Source: Dipteronia dyeriana
Lineage: Eukaryota > Streptophyta > Magnoliopsida > Sapindales > Sapindaceae
DNA: 64,000 nt
NCBI GenBank assembly: GCA_032871835.1
Contig: CM065295.1
Coordinates: 83,011,819-83,075,818 of the forward strand
Direction: 5' to 3'
Under the pieces are notes generated by a model. The model was not told where the DNA came from. It did no database searches and saw nothing but the letters and a program-made list of their open reading frames with translations. Below, in pieces: positions 34,640 to 46,058 of the stretch. A program made the position numbers and the translations under genes. Every line of letters starts with the position of its first letter. The stretch's first letter is position 1.

Positions 34640-35160
34640 AGACGGCAAAGTCTTTTTGAAAATCTTTATTTTCTAAGAGTCTTTTTGTAACCAAGTTTTA
34701 GCTTTATCTTTTAAGGAAAAAGGGAAAAACTTAAGCCTAGTTATATCCATGCTAACATTTTGGTCAGTGCAAGTGTTACAGACTTCCTCAAACTCTCTAA
34801 GATGAAAACATGGGTTTTCATATTCAAGACCGTAAAAATTGGGTAAAAGTTTAATAATTCCCAGTTTAAAATTAAACTGTGCTAAATTTGGTGGGAAAGC
34901 TATGCATGAAGGTGCTCCAGTACGTGTGGGGTTCATATAGTCTCTAAGAGTTCTAGGTGGATTGGGTTAATGTGTTGGTCATGATCAACATAAGGCTAAT
35001 GGTTGCTGTGTTGAGACACGTTGTCAAGGTTGTCTAAAAGGTTCTCAGCTTGGTTTCCTGCTGGATGTCTAAGTGGGTTTTCAGTCATGCTGTTGGTAAA
35101 TGTGGGTGATTGTGATCTCCTAATTAATTTACCACTAGATGTTCGAGACCAACGTCTCAT
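34640..35160 (-). pseudogene. gag remnant of LTR copy 1
   Basis: The frame starts at 35,160 with MRRWSRTSSGKLIRRSQS and reads ENPLRHPAGNQAENLLDNL before a stop. The gag domain resumes in another frame at 34,936: MNPTRTGAPSCIAFPPNLAQ, then FNFKLGIIKLLPNFYGLEYE, HLREFEEVCNT and LKFFPFSLKDKAKTWLQ. This is the Retrotrans_gag domain of plant Ty3/gypsy elements (LRDYxxP...PSC..P......F.IK..LI..L..F.GL..E.P..HL..F...C). It ends there; there is no knuckle, protease, RT or integrase, so the element is non-autonomous. Confidence 0.85.
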
Positions 35161-35638
35161 GCAAATTTAATGAGGGTTCATGGAGGTGAAATACACAAAT
35201 ATGAAGAAAATAAACTAAAAAAGAAAAAAAAAAGTGATGAAAATAACATGCAAAAATTTTAAGGGTGTAAATGCAAACATTCACAAATTTTGGGGTAAAA
35301 ATGTAAATAATTATAAATATAGGGACTAAAGTGAAAATATGATAATTACATGGACTGATATGAAAAAATAAAAAATAAAATGACCTATATGCAAATACAA
35401 ACTAGATCAAAGCTAAAATGCAAATAAAAATTTGAATGACTAAAATGCAAAAATATGATTAATGATTACAAGTGTTTTTTTTTTAAGTGGATGAAGTTTA
35501 TGATTGAGATGAGTGATGCAAAATTGAATGCAAAATTGAATATAAAATAAGAACAAAGAAGATAGAAAAGAAAAAAAATAGCAAAACTAAAATAAAATTA
35601 AAAAGAAATTACTTCTACGAAGAAAAAACGGATTTACC

Positions 35639-35656
35639 TCCCCGGCAGCGGTGTCA
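35639..35656 (-). other. Primer-binding site of LTR copy 1 (tRNA-Asp type)
   Basis: Minus strand TGACACCGCTGCCGGGGA lies just inside the LTR. It matches the complement of the plant tRNA-Asp 3' end (TGGCGCCGTTGCCGGGGA) except for two G-to-A changes and one T-to-C. Copy 2 retains TGGCGCC. Confidence 0.75.
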
Positions 35657-35662
35657 AAAACT

Positions 35663-37077
35663 TGACACGTTCTAAAGAAGTGTTCCTACTCCCAAGTATA
35701 AGAGTGTCATAATAATAAATTAACCGGTAAGACCGGTTCGAACCACATGGAAGTTTTTCACTTGTCCTTGTAGAATTAATTATCTAGATTAATTAAGAAG
35801 CTTGTTATAAAAATGTAAATCAATTAAAATTAAAACTGGGGCTAAGGGATCCACTGTTGGTAATTCGAATATGATCCAATAATTAATATTTAGTCCAGAT
35901 TAATGGGAGGGTATTCCACTCCACTGATCACTCTTTGATAGATGTGGGTAAAAATACCCACTGTGCTAGACAACATCTGTCTGTGTACAGTGAGTCAAAA
36001 CTTCATAAAGATCAGAGGGGATAAACCACTCTCTGATAGATATGGGTAAAAGTACTCACTGTGCTAGACAATATCTGTCTGTCTACAATGAGTCAAAAAC
36101 TCCACAAAGATCATAGGGGAGAAACCACTCTCTGATAAATATAGGTAAAAGTACTCACTGTGCTAGACAATATCTGTCTAACTACAGTGAGTAAAAAACC
36201 CCACAAAGATCAGAGGGGAGAAAGCAAAAAAATAATAAACTTACCATAATTGGATCATATTTTCCATACCAACAGTATCACATTTGGCCCCAATTATATA
36301 AAATTAGCTAGACATAATTTAACTAGAAAATAGTTATTTTATTTAAACTGAGAATTTGAGAACAAAAGAGAGTGAATTTCATAAATCTAATATCATATTT
36401 GGATTTAGAATGTGTAAATTAGGGTTGAGAGGTCCCCTATTTATACAAAATACGGATGAAAATTGACCCTCGGATGAATTTCGAATGGAGCATCCAGATT
36501 TCACCACGTCATCAGTGAACAGTGAACAATGAACAGTAAACGCATCCGTAAAAGTCAATAGTGAATAGTGCACCAGCTTCTAGAATATGATTCTCTGCAG
36601 CACGTGTATGGTGCACTCACAACTCGGGCCAATAGAATTGTGTCACGTCATCGGTCAATAATCTTCTAGAAAGTCAACTATGAACAGTGCACCGACTTCT
36701 AGAATGTGATTCTCTGTAGCCGCATGTACGGTGCACTCGCAGTTTGATCCAATAGTAATGTGTGTCATCAGGAATAGTGAAAGTCAATTGTGAACAGTGA
36801 ATTGTCAAAATTACAAAAATATCCTTCGTTGTCTTCCTAAGGTTTTTGACGTTCTAAACTTGAAAACGAAGTTTGTTTTGCCATCTAACTTCTCCATAAT
36901 TCTGAATTGATAGAATTACCTCTGAAATACAAAGAAAAATACACTGATTACTACACAACACATTTATTTAAGCAAACGAACGAACAAAATTATGTCTAAA
37001 TTGGGGAATTAGTCATATTGGAAGTGTAAAATGATGATATTATCCCTTAGTAAACATACACTTTTCAGTGTTAATCA
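35663..37077 (-). mobile_element. 5' LTR of LOG-carrying LTR element, copy 1
   Basis: A 1,415-base partner of 30,281-31,679 with the same ends (TGACACGTTC left, TGTTAATCA right) and the same internal 125-base tandem units at 35,930-36,220. Scattered differences between the two LTRs show that the insertion is not very recent. Confidence 0.92.
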
Positions 37078-39656
37078 ATAACCAAGGAATGTATGTGTCA
37101 AGACATATGATATAAGAATAGCTGGTGCCGATCGTGCAAATTGTTGTGAAGTACAATGTGAACAAATACATTGCTGATCTGCAATCTATATCAATCGTTT
37201 CCGGAACAACATGTCACACATTTGTAAGAGACGATGACGATGTTTTGTTTATGCTAGGGGAAGATAGGGTGATCCCTCAAGTATGTGTCAGTCTAATTGA
37301 GAGGGTTGCAGGAGGTGTCATTGGTGAAGAAATCCCTCCTCGTGATAACACCCAACAATTTTGATCTTCGGGCGGAAGCAACCAGTTGTTCACAGACAGA
37401 AATGGGGATTAACGGTAGGGAAAACCTATGTGGTGTCCCACCTGAAGTAGCCGACCATGGTGATATAGTTGGACCTCAATTGGACGATGATTTTGGTTGT
37501 CAAATTGAGCCAAATATACATCCGGTAGATAATGTAGCGAACAATGAAGAAGATGAATAACCATTCGAAACGGAAAGACGTGAAAGACGTGTACACAGAT
37601 GTAGTTTCACTGCAGTAGATATAGCTGGGACCTCTGAGGTCCTACCTAATGTAACTCCAACTGATTTTAAGAATGCCACAATGTGGGTTATTCCAGGAGC
37701 AAAATCATACTCGTTTGGTATGGGTGGAAGCAGAAACTTGGTAGAAGATGAACCTACATGAATGATATATAAAATGTAATTTTTTCCTACTAAAAAGGAT
37801 TTGAAGAGATTGGCTGGGCATTTTACAATGCGGCACAACTTCGAGTGGAAGGTGAAAAGGTCGAATAAGACAACATTACATCTGGTTTGTTTGATGGACA
37901 ACTGTACGTGGAAATTAAAAGCGGTAAGGAGAGATGAAGGGACATACTTCCAAGTAAGAAGTTTTATCAACGAACACACTTCTCCTTTGGAGGAGATTCA
38001 CCGCCGCCATCGATAAGCTAGTGCAGTCATAATTGGAGAAATGGTTGCACCTAGATTGTAACAACAGGATGGTAGACTAATGCGTCCGAAAGACATAATC
38101 ATTGACATGAAAATAATGTATGGCATCCAAATCATGTATAATAAGGCACATCAAGCCCTTGATTATGCGTTGTCACTGACTTATGGAACGCATGAGGAAA
38201 CCTTCCAACTACTGTCATCATTCGGTTACGTGTTGGAACAAAAAAATTCTGAAACAATCATTGACTTACAATATGATGAAAATGGTAAATTCCTCTACTT
38301 TTTCACGTCGTTTGGTGCCTCAGTTAAAGGATTCCAGTGGTGTATGCTTCCAGTTATTATCGTTGATGGTACCCATTTAAAGGGTAGATTCGGGGGCACA
38401 ATGTTTGTTGCAAGTGCACAATATGGGAATGAACAGGTTTATCCAATTGGTTTTGAGTACAGTGACTCGAAAAAAAACCTATCATGGGAGTGGTTTTTGG
38501 ATAACTTGAAAGGTGCCATTGGCCATATAGATGATTTGGTATTCATTTATGATCAACATGCAAGCATTGAAGCAGAGATTTCTAAAGTGCTCCCTTATGC
38601 CACACATACCGTATGTTGCTGGCACTTTAATGAAAATATTAAGAAACGATATATAAGAAAGGATTTTGAAGTAATAATGGACAAAGCAGCCCGAGCGTAC
38701 ACCGAGTTGCAATATAACCGGTACATGGAAGAGTTACGAAACTTGCACCCGAATACATATGATTATGTAATTGATGTCAGTCCACATAAGTGGTCCCATG
38801 TACACAGCCCCGACAAAAGGTACAGGATGATGAAAAAAAATACTGCAGAATGCATAAACTCATACCTCATTTTTGCATGGAAACTGTCTATGTTGACTCT
38901 GGCAGAATTCATTAGGAATATGCTACAATGTTGGTTTCACGATCGTCATAGCGCTGCACAGTCCATGCATCATCAGTTGACCGATGCAGCACATCTTGTG
39001 ATCCTAAAACGTGTGGATAAGTGCAATTTTATGACCGTAAATCCAGTTGACTGGAACATATTCTCGGTTAAACGATCTGAAAAATAGTGGACCATTGACT
39101 TAGCGTGGAAGACCTGCACATGCAACAAATTTCAAATGGATATTCTTCCATGTTCTCAAGCTCTCGCTGCCGCAAGGTACATCATACGTTTTAATCTACG
39201 GTTAATATTACTGAAACGTGAATTTCATTGTTTTCATTATTTTCATTGTTTTTACAGGGACCGAAACATTGATTTTACATCCCTGTATACGGACTACTAC
39301 AAGAGATAAACACTTATTGATGCGTACTCGGTTCCTATTATACCGGTTGGACATCTTTCTACTTGGATTGTGCCATCAGACATCACTAAGAGAGTGGTTT
39401 TGAATCTAATCTCCAGGAGACAATCAGGCCGCTCGAGGGCAGGTTGCCATATCTCGACTTCGAAAAGGATAACTACACAGAACTGTAGAAGATGTGGACA
39501 CCAGAGCATAATTCCAGGAGATATTCTAACCCAGCTTTGATTAATGAAGGTCTGATCAGAGTTGTTCCTGAAGAATACAGGTGCAAGTGTACCATCTGTC
39601 ATACAATTGGCCACAACAGACAAACGTGCCCTATCAGAGGCTCCACCATGGAATGA
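37078..39656 (+). pseudogene. mudrA-type MULE transposase, interrupted
   Basis: Continues from 30,218-30,280 beyond the LTR insertion. Order on plus: an N-terminal part (37.1-37.6 kb); the MuDR DNA-binding region (DFKNATMW, KKDLKRLAGHFTMRHNFEWK, CTWKLKAVRR) with stops; then a 335-codon clean frame (38,080-39,087) holding the MULE domain. The catalytic residues are visible there: Asp in VDGTHLKGRFGG (residue 96), Asp in FIYDQHASI (158) and Glu in NTAECINS (257), plus CCWHF. After a stop come a degraded SWIM finger (CTCNKFQMDILPCSQAL, with Gln in place of His) and a zinc knuckle CTICHTIGHNRQTC near 39.6 kb. Several stops and frameshifts outside the core make it non-functional as it stands. Confidence 0.85.
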
Positions 39657-40973
39657 TTTGAGGCGTTATGATGATGACATTGTGATAATTTGTACTCGTA
39701 TGACTTGTTCATTAACTTAAATGCAATTTTATTTAAATATGATTGGTACATATACAAATGTAAACATTGTTATACAAAATAATTAATACATATACAAATG
39801 AATTACTACATAAATCTAAACGGGCTGGGAGTTAGAAAAAATCTAAGATGTCATCTTCTCCCGAATGATCCCTATATCGTCTTCCGACCAATTGAAATCT
39901 AAGGACTAAATGGGATGGTCACCCACATCTAACCCTCAACATCATAAATTAAATAATCCTAACACAAACATTCATTGAGGTCTCATTTGAATATAAGTGA
40001 AGGAATTAGAGCAAGTATTGCAATAAAATAGACTACCAATGTAATTAATTAATAAGCATAGATCGTATGATTACAAAGAGTTGTTCAATCGATTTACAAT
40101 AATCCCCTAACTTAGAATTAGTTACACATCAAAGAAATGAAATAAAACAAGGAAGAGTGAAAGAAGAAACCAAGGTTGGTCATTAAGGTTCTTTGACTTG
40201 TAAGCTTCCTCTTCTTGCCTTCCAAGTTCCAAGATGGATGGATGGGAAAGTTGTCCAAGAATGGTGATGGAGGGGTGAAAGTGTCCAAAATCTCGTGTGG
40301 CTGATGATACCTTTCCAAAAACTCATAAGGGTATTTATATGGGTCCAAAAATAGATCAACAATCAACCTAGGGACGCGTACAACATACTGTCGCGTCGTT
40401 GATTTATCGTATCATTGATTTGTCGCGGTTGTGCATGACGAAAATCCAATTGCAACATTCCAACTCTTGTTCTCTGCGTCTTCCCGTCAGAAAACACCTA
40501 TCCAATAATGTCCACGGAAGTTTATGTCGCCCGGTATGTCGCGGTTGTCCATGATGGAACTTGACCGCGACATGTAGCTCCTTTGGTAGCTTGCACGCGA
40601 TCTTCAAGCGATAATTCTGGCGACTTCTAAAATATGTTGTTATCGTTCATGGTGTCGCGGTTGTCCATGACGACATGCCCCGACCGCGACAGCTCGTCTT
40701 TTTACCCAAGTTTCTGACTTCCAGCACTCTTGAGTCCCAACTTCACTCAAATCACCAAATGATACCCCTAATCATGAAATCCTACAAAAACACTCAATCG
40801 AGCCATTAAATACTTGATTTTACTCGAGAATTAAGCAACAAGCGCATGAGGGAGACTCGAAAACTAGTGTTATCATGGCTCGATCACGCCTGCATTAATT
40901 TTTCATTAGCTACACAAATATTTAATTGAATAGAAGAAAACATGCCACCTAAATAAAAAAGAAATTTACTTAC
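39657..40973. other. MULE interior without a recognisable gene
   Basis: No gene is seen. At 40,385-40,700 a short motif, TGTCGCGGTTGTCCATGA(C/T), occurs three to four times along with CCGCGAC and looks like repeat-derived, GC-richer sequence. The rest is AT-rich. Confidence 0.45.
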
Positions 40974-41192
40974 AGTTCCCCGTTTATGTTCTTCTTGAAG
41001 ACTCGATAAGCATTCAACTGGTCACCATTCACCAGTTCGTAGGGATCAAAAACGTGGTCAGGTCCCTAAAATATTACCCTCGCCCTCTTCTGTCGGCACA
41101 GATCTGTGTACGGGCTGAGCAACTGCCAACCGCGCTTCAATACACGCCTCTCGAGTCGAACTCCCCCCGCTGGGGTGTGCTGGGATGAAGAG
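40974..41192 (-). pseudogene. Downstream exon of the DUF1985/Ulp1-type gene
   Basis: Minus strand, directly beyond LTR copy 2. It begins FIPAHPSGGSSTREACIEA and, after a stop, has FDPYELVNGDQLNAYRVFKK and NINGEL ending at a GTAAGT donor. This resembles the linker before the Ulp1 protease domain in plant MULE-borne genes. The protease core (His-Asp-Cys) is not found downstream. Confidence 0.5.
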
Positions 41193-42488
41193 TGATTAAC
41201 AATGAAAAATGTATGTTTACTAAGAGATAATATCATCATTTTACACTTCCAATATGATTAATTCCCCAATTTAGATATAATTCCGTTCGCTCGCTTAAAT
41301 AAATGTGTTATGTAGTAATTAGTGTATTTTTCTTTATATTTCAGAGGTAATTCTATCAATTCAGAATTATGGAGAAGTTAGATGGAAAAATAAACATCGT
41401 TTTCAAGTTTAGAACGTCAAAAACCTTAGGAAGACCATGAAGGGTATTTTTATAATTTTGACTATTCACTGTTCACAGTTGACTTTCACTGTTCACAGTT
41501 GACTTTCATTGTTCCTGATGATGTGGCACATTCCACTTGGCCCAAACTGCGAGTGCACCGTACACACGGCTACAGAGAATCACATTCTAGAAACGGGTCT
41601 ACTGTTTACTGTTTACTGTTTACTGTTCACTGTTTACTGTTCACTATTCATTGATGACGTGGTGAAATCTGGACGCTCCATTCTAAATTCATCCGATGGT
41701 CAATTTTCATCCGTATGGGGGCCTCTCCCCCCTAATTTCTAGATTCTGAATCTAAATCTGATATTAGATTTGTGAAATTCTCTCTTTTATTTTCAAATTC
41801 TCTGTTTAAATAAAATAACTATTTTCTAGTTAAATTGTGTCTGGTTAATTTTATATAAATGGGGCCAAAGGTGATACTGTTGGTATGAAAAATATGATCC
41901 AATTTTGGTAAGTTTATTATTTTTATGCTTTCACCCATCTGATCTTTGTAGAGTTTTTGACTCACTGTAGATAGACAGATATTGTCTAGCACAGTGGGTA
42001 CTTTTACCCATATTTATCAGAGAGTAGTTTCTCCCATCTGGTCTTTATGGAGTTTTTGACTCACTGTAGACAGACAGATATTGTCTAGCACAGTGAGTAC
42101 TTTTACCCATATCTATCAGAAAATGGTTTATCCCCTTTAATTTTTATGAAGTTTTGACTCACTGTAGACAGACAGATGTTGTCTAGCACAGTGAGTACTT
42201 TTACCCACATCTATCAGAGAGTGGTGAGTGGAGTGGAATATCATCCCATTAATCTGGACTAAATATTAATTATTTGATCATAATCGAATTACCAACAGTG
42301 GATCTCTTAGCCCCAGTTTTAATTTTAATTGATTTACAATTTATAACAAGCTTAGTAATTAATCTAGATAATTAATTCTATAAGGACAAGTGAACAACCT
42401 CCATGTGGTTCGATCCGGTCTTACAGGTTAATTTATTACTATGATACTCTTATACTTGGGAGTAAGAACACTTCTTTAGGACGTGTCA
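41193..42488 (+). mobile_element. 5' LTR of LOG-family LTR element, copy 2
   Basis: 1,296 bases from TGATTAACAATG to GGACGTGTCA. It matches the copy 1 LTRs in inverted orientation, including the 125-base units at 41,930-42,230. The left flank AAGAG and the right flank ATGAG (46,059-46,063) agree at 4 of 5 bases as the target duplication. Confidence 0.9.
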
Positions 42489-44585
42489 AGTTTTTGGCGC
42501 CGCTGCCGGAGAGGTAAGTCCGTATTTTCTTTGTAGAAGTAATTTCTTTTTAATTTTATTTTAGTTTTGTTATTTTTTTTTTATCTTCTTTGTTCTTATT
42601 TTGTGTTCAGTTTTGCATCACTCATCTCAATCATAAACTTCATGCACTTAAAAAAAAAAAAACACTTTTAATCATTAATCACATTTTTGCATTTTAGTCT
42701 TTCAACTTTTTATTTGCATTTTAGTGTAGAGCTAGTTTGCATTTCCATATAGGTCATTTTATTTTTTATTTTTACATATCAGTCCCTGTAATTATCACAT
42801 TTTTTCTTTAGTCCTTAGATTTATTGATATTTACACTTTCACCCCAACACTTGTGTATATTTGCATTTACACCCCTAGAATTTTACATCTTGTTATTTTT
42901 ATCACTTTTTCTTTTATTTTCTTCATTTTTATGTATTTCACCTCCATTAACCCTCATTAAATTTGTATGAGACGTTGGTCTCGAACATCTAGTGGTAGAT
43001 TAATTAGGAGATCTCAATCATCCACATTCACTAACAACATGGCTGAAAATACACTTAGACATCCAGCAGGAAACCAAGCCGAGAACATGCACAGTATAGT
43101 CTTGGGAATCTGACTTTAAAAGACCTTGTTTGCCAATTTATAAGAAAATTGGATGGGAAGCATATCCCTGACCCATAGAGGGCGTTGAAGCCGTTTCTGG
43201 ACGTAAAACTAGAGGAAGATGTGAGCCACAATCACAACTACCAGTAAATATTCTTTTATTTTTATTATCTTTTTCCTTCCGCATTTAATGTCTTTTGTAA
43301 TTATTATTGTTTACTTTTGATTTTTGAAGAGAACAAGTAATGCATAATTGATCTGAATCTCAGTTTGTGATTGTCCCATGGCTTTTATGCATTTTATTTT
43401 CCTATATTTTGTATTTTTTTTTTATTGTTTTGTAGGATTTTGTTGTTTTTCAAGTTGTTCAGGTGATATCTTCTAAACCTTACCTCTTTCTAATGACATT
43501 GGGGAACAATGTCTCGTTCTAGTTGGGGGAGGGGATAGTTGATTAAATAACTTTTATTTTTAAAAAAAAAAACTTCAGACTTTTTTTTTTGTAAAGATGG
43601 TCGAGTAAGAAGATCTTTTAATACTTCTGAGACTCATCTTTATAGTTCTGATACATTTTTCATCTCTTCTAACTATTTAAATTTATAAACTCTCCACTGT
43701 GATATCATTGACTAATCCTTTTGTTCATTAAGTCATCTTGAGAAAATTTTCAAACTATTCTAGACACACACGCACATTGACACGTGATTATATGCAGTAA
43801 GTTGAGATTTTACGACATTGAGTTCTGAAACATTATTCAAGGGTAACAACCGAAGGCAGTGGTCTTGTTTAAAAATATATATAGTAATAATAATAATAAT
43901 ATTTTTGTGTGTTGTGATCAAAACTCTTACTTAGTAGTCGGGCCTCATGCCTCAGTAAGCATAGAGTGTTCATGCAAAACGGTGGAGTCTGGATAAGAAT
44001 AAAGTGCAGTTTTTTAGCCTCTTTAACTCTAGCAATTAAGTCCGAGGGGTGCTTCAACACCTAATGCCCTAAGACCAACTGGTTTGGGAGTCATTGACCA
44101 CCCAAAGCTCGTTACAGAGGTTAAAGAGAAAGCTTAAGGGAATTGTACTATTAAAAAAAAAACATCTGCAATCCGAGTAATTAAGCACGTATGAGTGTTT
44201 TAACACTTAATACCCTAAAGCCAATTGGTTTGGGAGTCATTGGCCTAAAGTTCGCTACATGGATTAAATATGGAATGTTTGTTTCCAATTTTGTTATATT
44301 AAAAAAAAAAAAAAAAAAAGAAATAAAACTACTGCCTAAGGAAGAAGCTTTGATGAGATTTCGGAATGAAAATGTTGTTTGATTTCAATTGAATCTCATA
44401 GTTATTGTGTTGATCTTTATTGAGCACAAGAAATTTTGATTAATAACTCAATTGATGACTGGTTGTCAAAGGGTGAGAAAAGAGGTATGGGAGAGTTTGT
44501 CTATTTGGTAGTTTAGATATTTGAATTTGAGTTTTTACTATTTTCGTTTTAATTGTTAGGGACTATCAATAAGCTGTGGGGGGTA
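42489..44585 (+). pseudogene. Interior of LTR copy 2 with gag start and LOG 3' remnant
   Basis: PBS TGGCGCCGCTGCCGG at 42,495 (tRNA-Asp type). The gag start at 42,967 reads MRRWSRTSSGRLIRRSQSS and ends at GNQAEN, where a deletion joins it to sequence equivalent to 33.9 kb of copy 1. At 43,207-43,328 it matches the copy 1 region just upstream of the LOG leader, then jumps to GAAGAGAACAAG and ATTGATCTGAATCTCAGTTT with TGA. This is the last ~14 codons of LOG (IDLNLSL and stop, with one inserted stop). The 3' non-coding part and the GGGGGGTA polypurine tract follow. It also has a ~42-base stretch (GAGGGCGTTGAAGCCG) that copy 1 lost. Confidence 0.85.
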
Positions 44586-46058
44586 TGATTAACACTGAAA
44601 AGTGTATGTTTACTAAGGGAGAATATCATCATTTTACACTTCCAATATGACTAATTCCTCAATTTATGCACAATTTCGTTTGCTCGCTTAAATAAATATG
44701 TTGTATAGTAATTAGTGTATTTTTCATTGTATTTCAGAGGTAATTCGATAGATTCAGAATTATGGAGAAAGTAGATGGCAAAACAAACATCGTTTTCAAG
44801 TTTAGAACGTCAAAAACTTTAGGAAGGCCACGATGGGTATTTTTATAATTTTAACTATTTCACTATTCACATGTGACTTTCACTGTTTACAGTTGACTTT
44901 TACTGTTCACAGTTGACTTTCACTGTTCACGGGTGACTTTCACTGTTCACGGTTGAATTTCACTGTTTACGGTTGACTTTTACTGTTTACAATTGACTTT
45001 CACTATTCCTGATGACATGGCACATTCCTATTGGCCCAAACTGCGAGTGCACCGTACACACGGCTGCAGAGAATCATATTCTAGAAACGGGTGCACTGTT
45101 CACTATTCACTTTTCACGGATGCGTTCACTGTCACTGTTCACTATTCACTTTCACGGATGTGTTTACTGTTCACTGTCACTGTTCATTGTTCACTGTTCA
45201 CTATTTACTGATGACGTGGTGAAATCTAGATGCTCCATTCTAAATTCATCATATGGTTAATTTTCATTCGTATTTTGTATAAATAGAGGGTCTTTCCCCC
45301 CTAATTTCCAGATTCTGCATCCAAATCTGATATTAGATTTGTGAAATTCTCTCTCTTTTGTTCTCAAATTCTCAGTTTAAATAAAATAGTTATTTTCTAG
45401 TTAAATTATGTCTGGCTAATTTTATATAGCTAGGGTCAAAGGTGATACTGTTGGTATGGAAAATATGATCCAATTTTGTTAAATTTATTATTTTTATGCT
45501 TTCTTCCCTCTGATCTTTGTGGAGTTTTTGAATCACTGTAGATAAGCAGATATTGTCTAGCACAGTGAGTACTTTTACCCATATTTATCAGAGAGTGGTT
45601 TCTCCCCTCTGATCTTTGTAGAGTTTTTGACTCACTGTAGACAGACAGATATTGTCTAGCACAACAAGTACTTTTACCCATATCTATCAGAGAGTGGTTT
45701 ATCCCCTCTAATTTTTATGGAGTTTTGACTCACTGTAGACAGACATATGTTGTCTAGCACAGAGAGTACTTTTACCCACATCTATCAGAGAGTGGTCAGT
45801 GGAGTGGAATACCATCCCATTAATCTGACTAAATATTAATTATTGGATCATAATCGAATTACCAACAGTGGATTTCTTAGCCTCAGTTTTAATTTTAATT
45901 GATTTACAATTTATAACAAGCTTAGTAATTAATCTAGATAATTAATTCTATAAGGACAAGTGAACAACCTCCATGTGGTTCGACCTGGTCTTACCGATTA
46001 ATTTATTACTATGACACTCTTATACTTGGAAGTAGGAACACTTCTTTAGGACGTGTCA
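44586..46058 (+). mobile_element. 3' LTR of LOG-family LTR element, copy 2
   Basis: 1,473 bases, TGATTAACACTG to GGACGTGTCA. It is longer than its partner because of expansion of TTCACTGTT(C/T)AC(A/G)GTTGACT-type short repeats at 44,865-45,005 and 45,090-45,215. The 125-base units are at 45,500-45,790. Confidence 0.9.
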
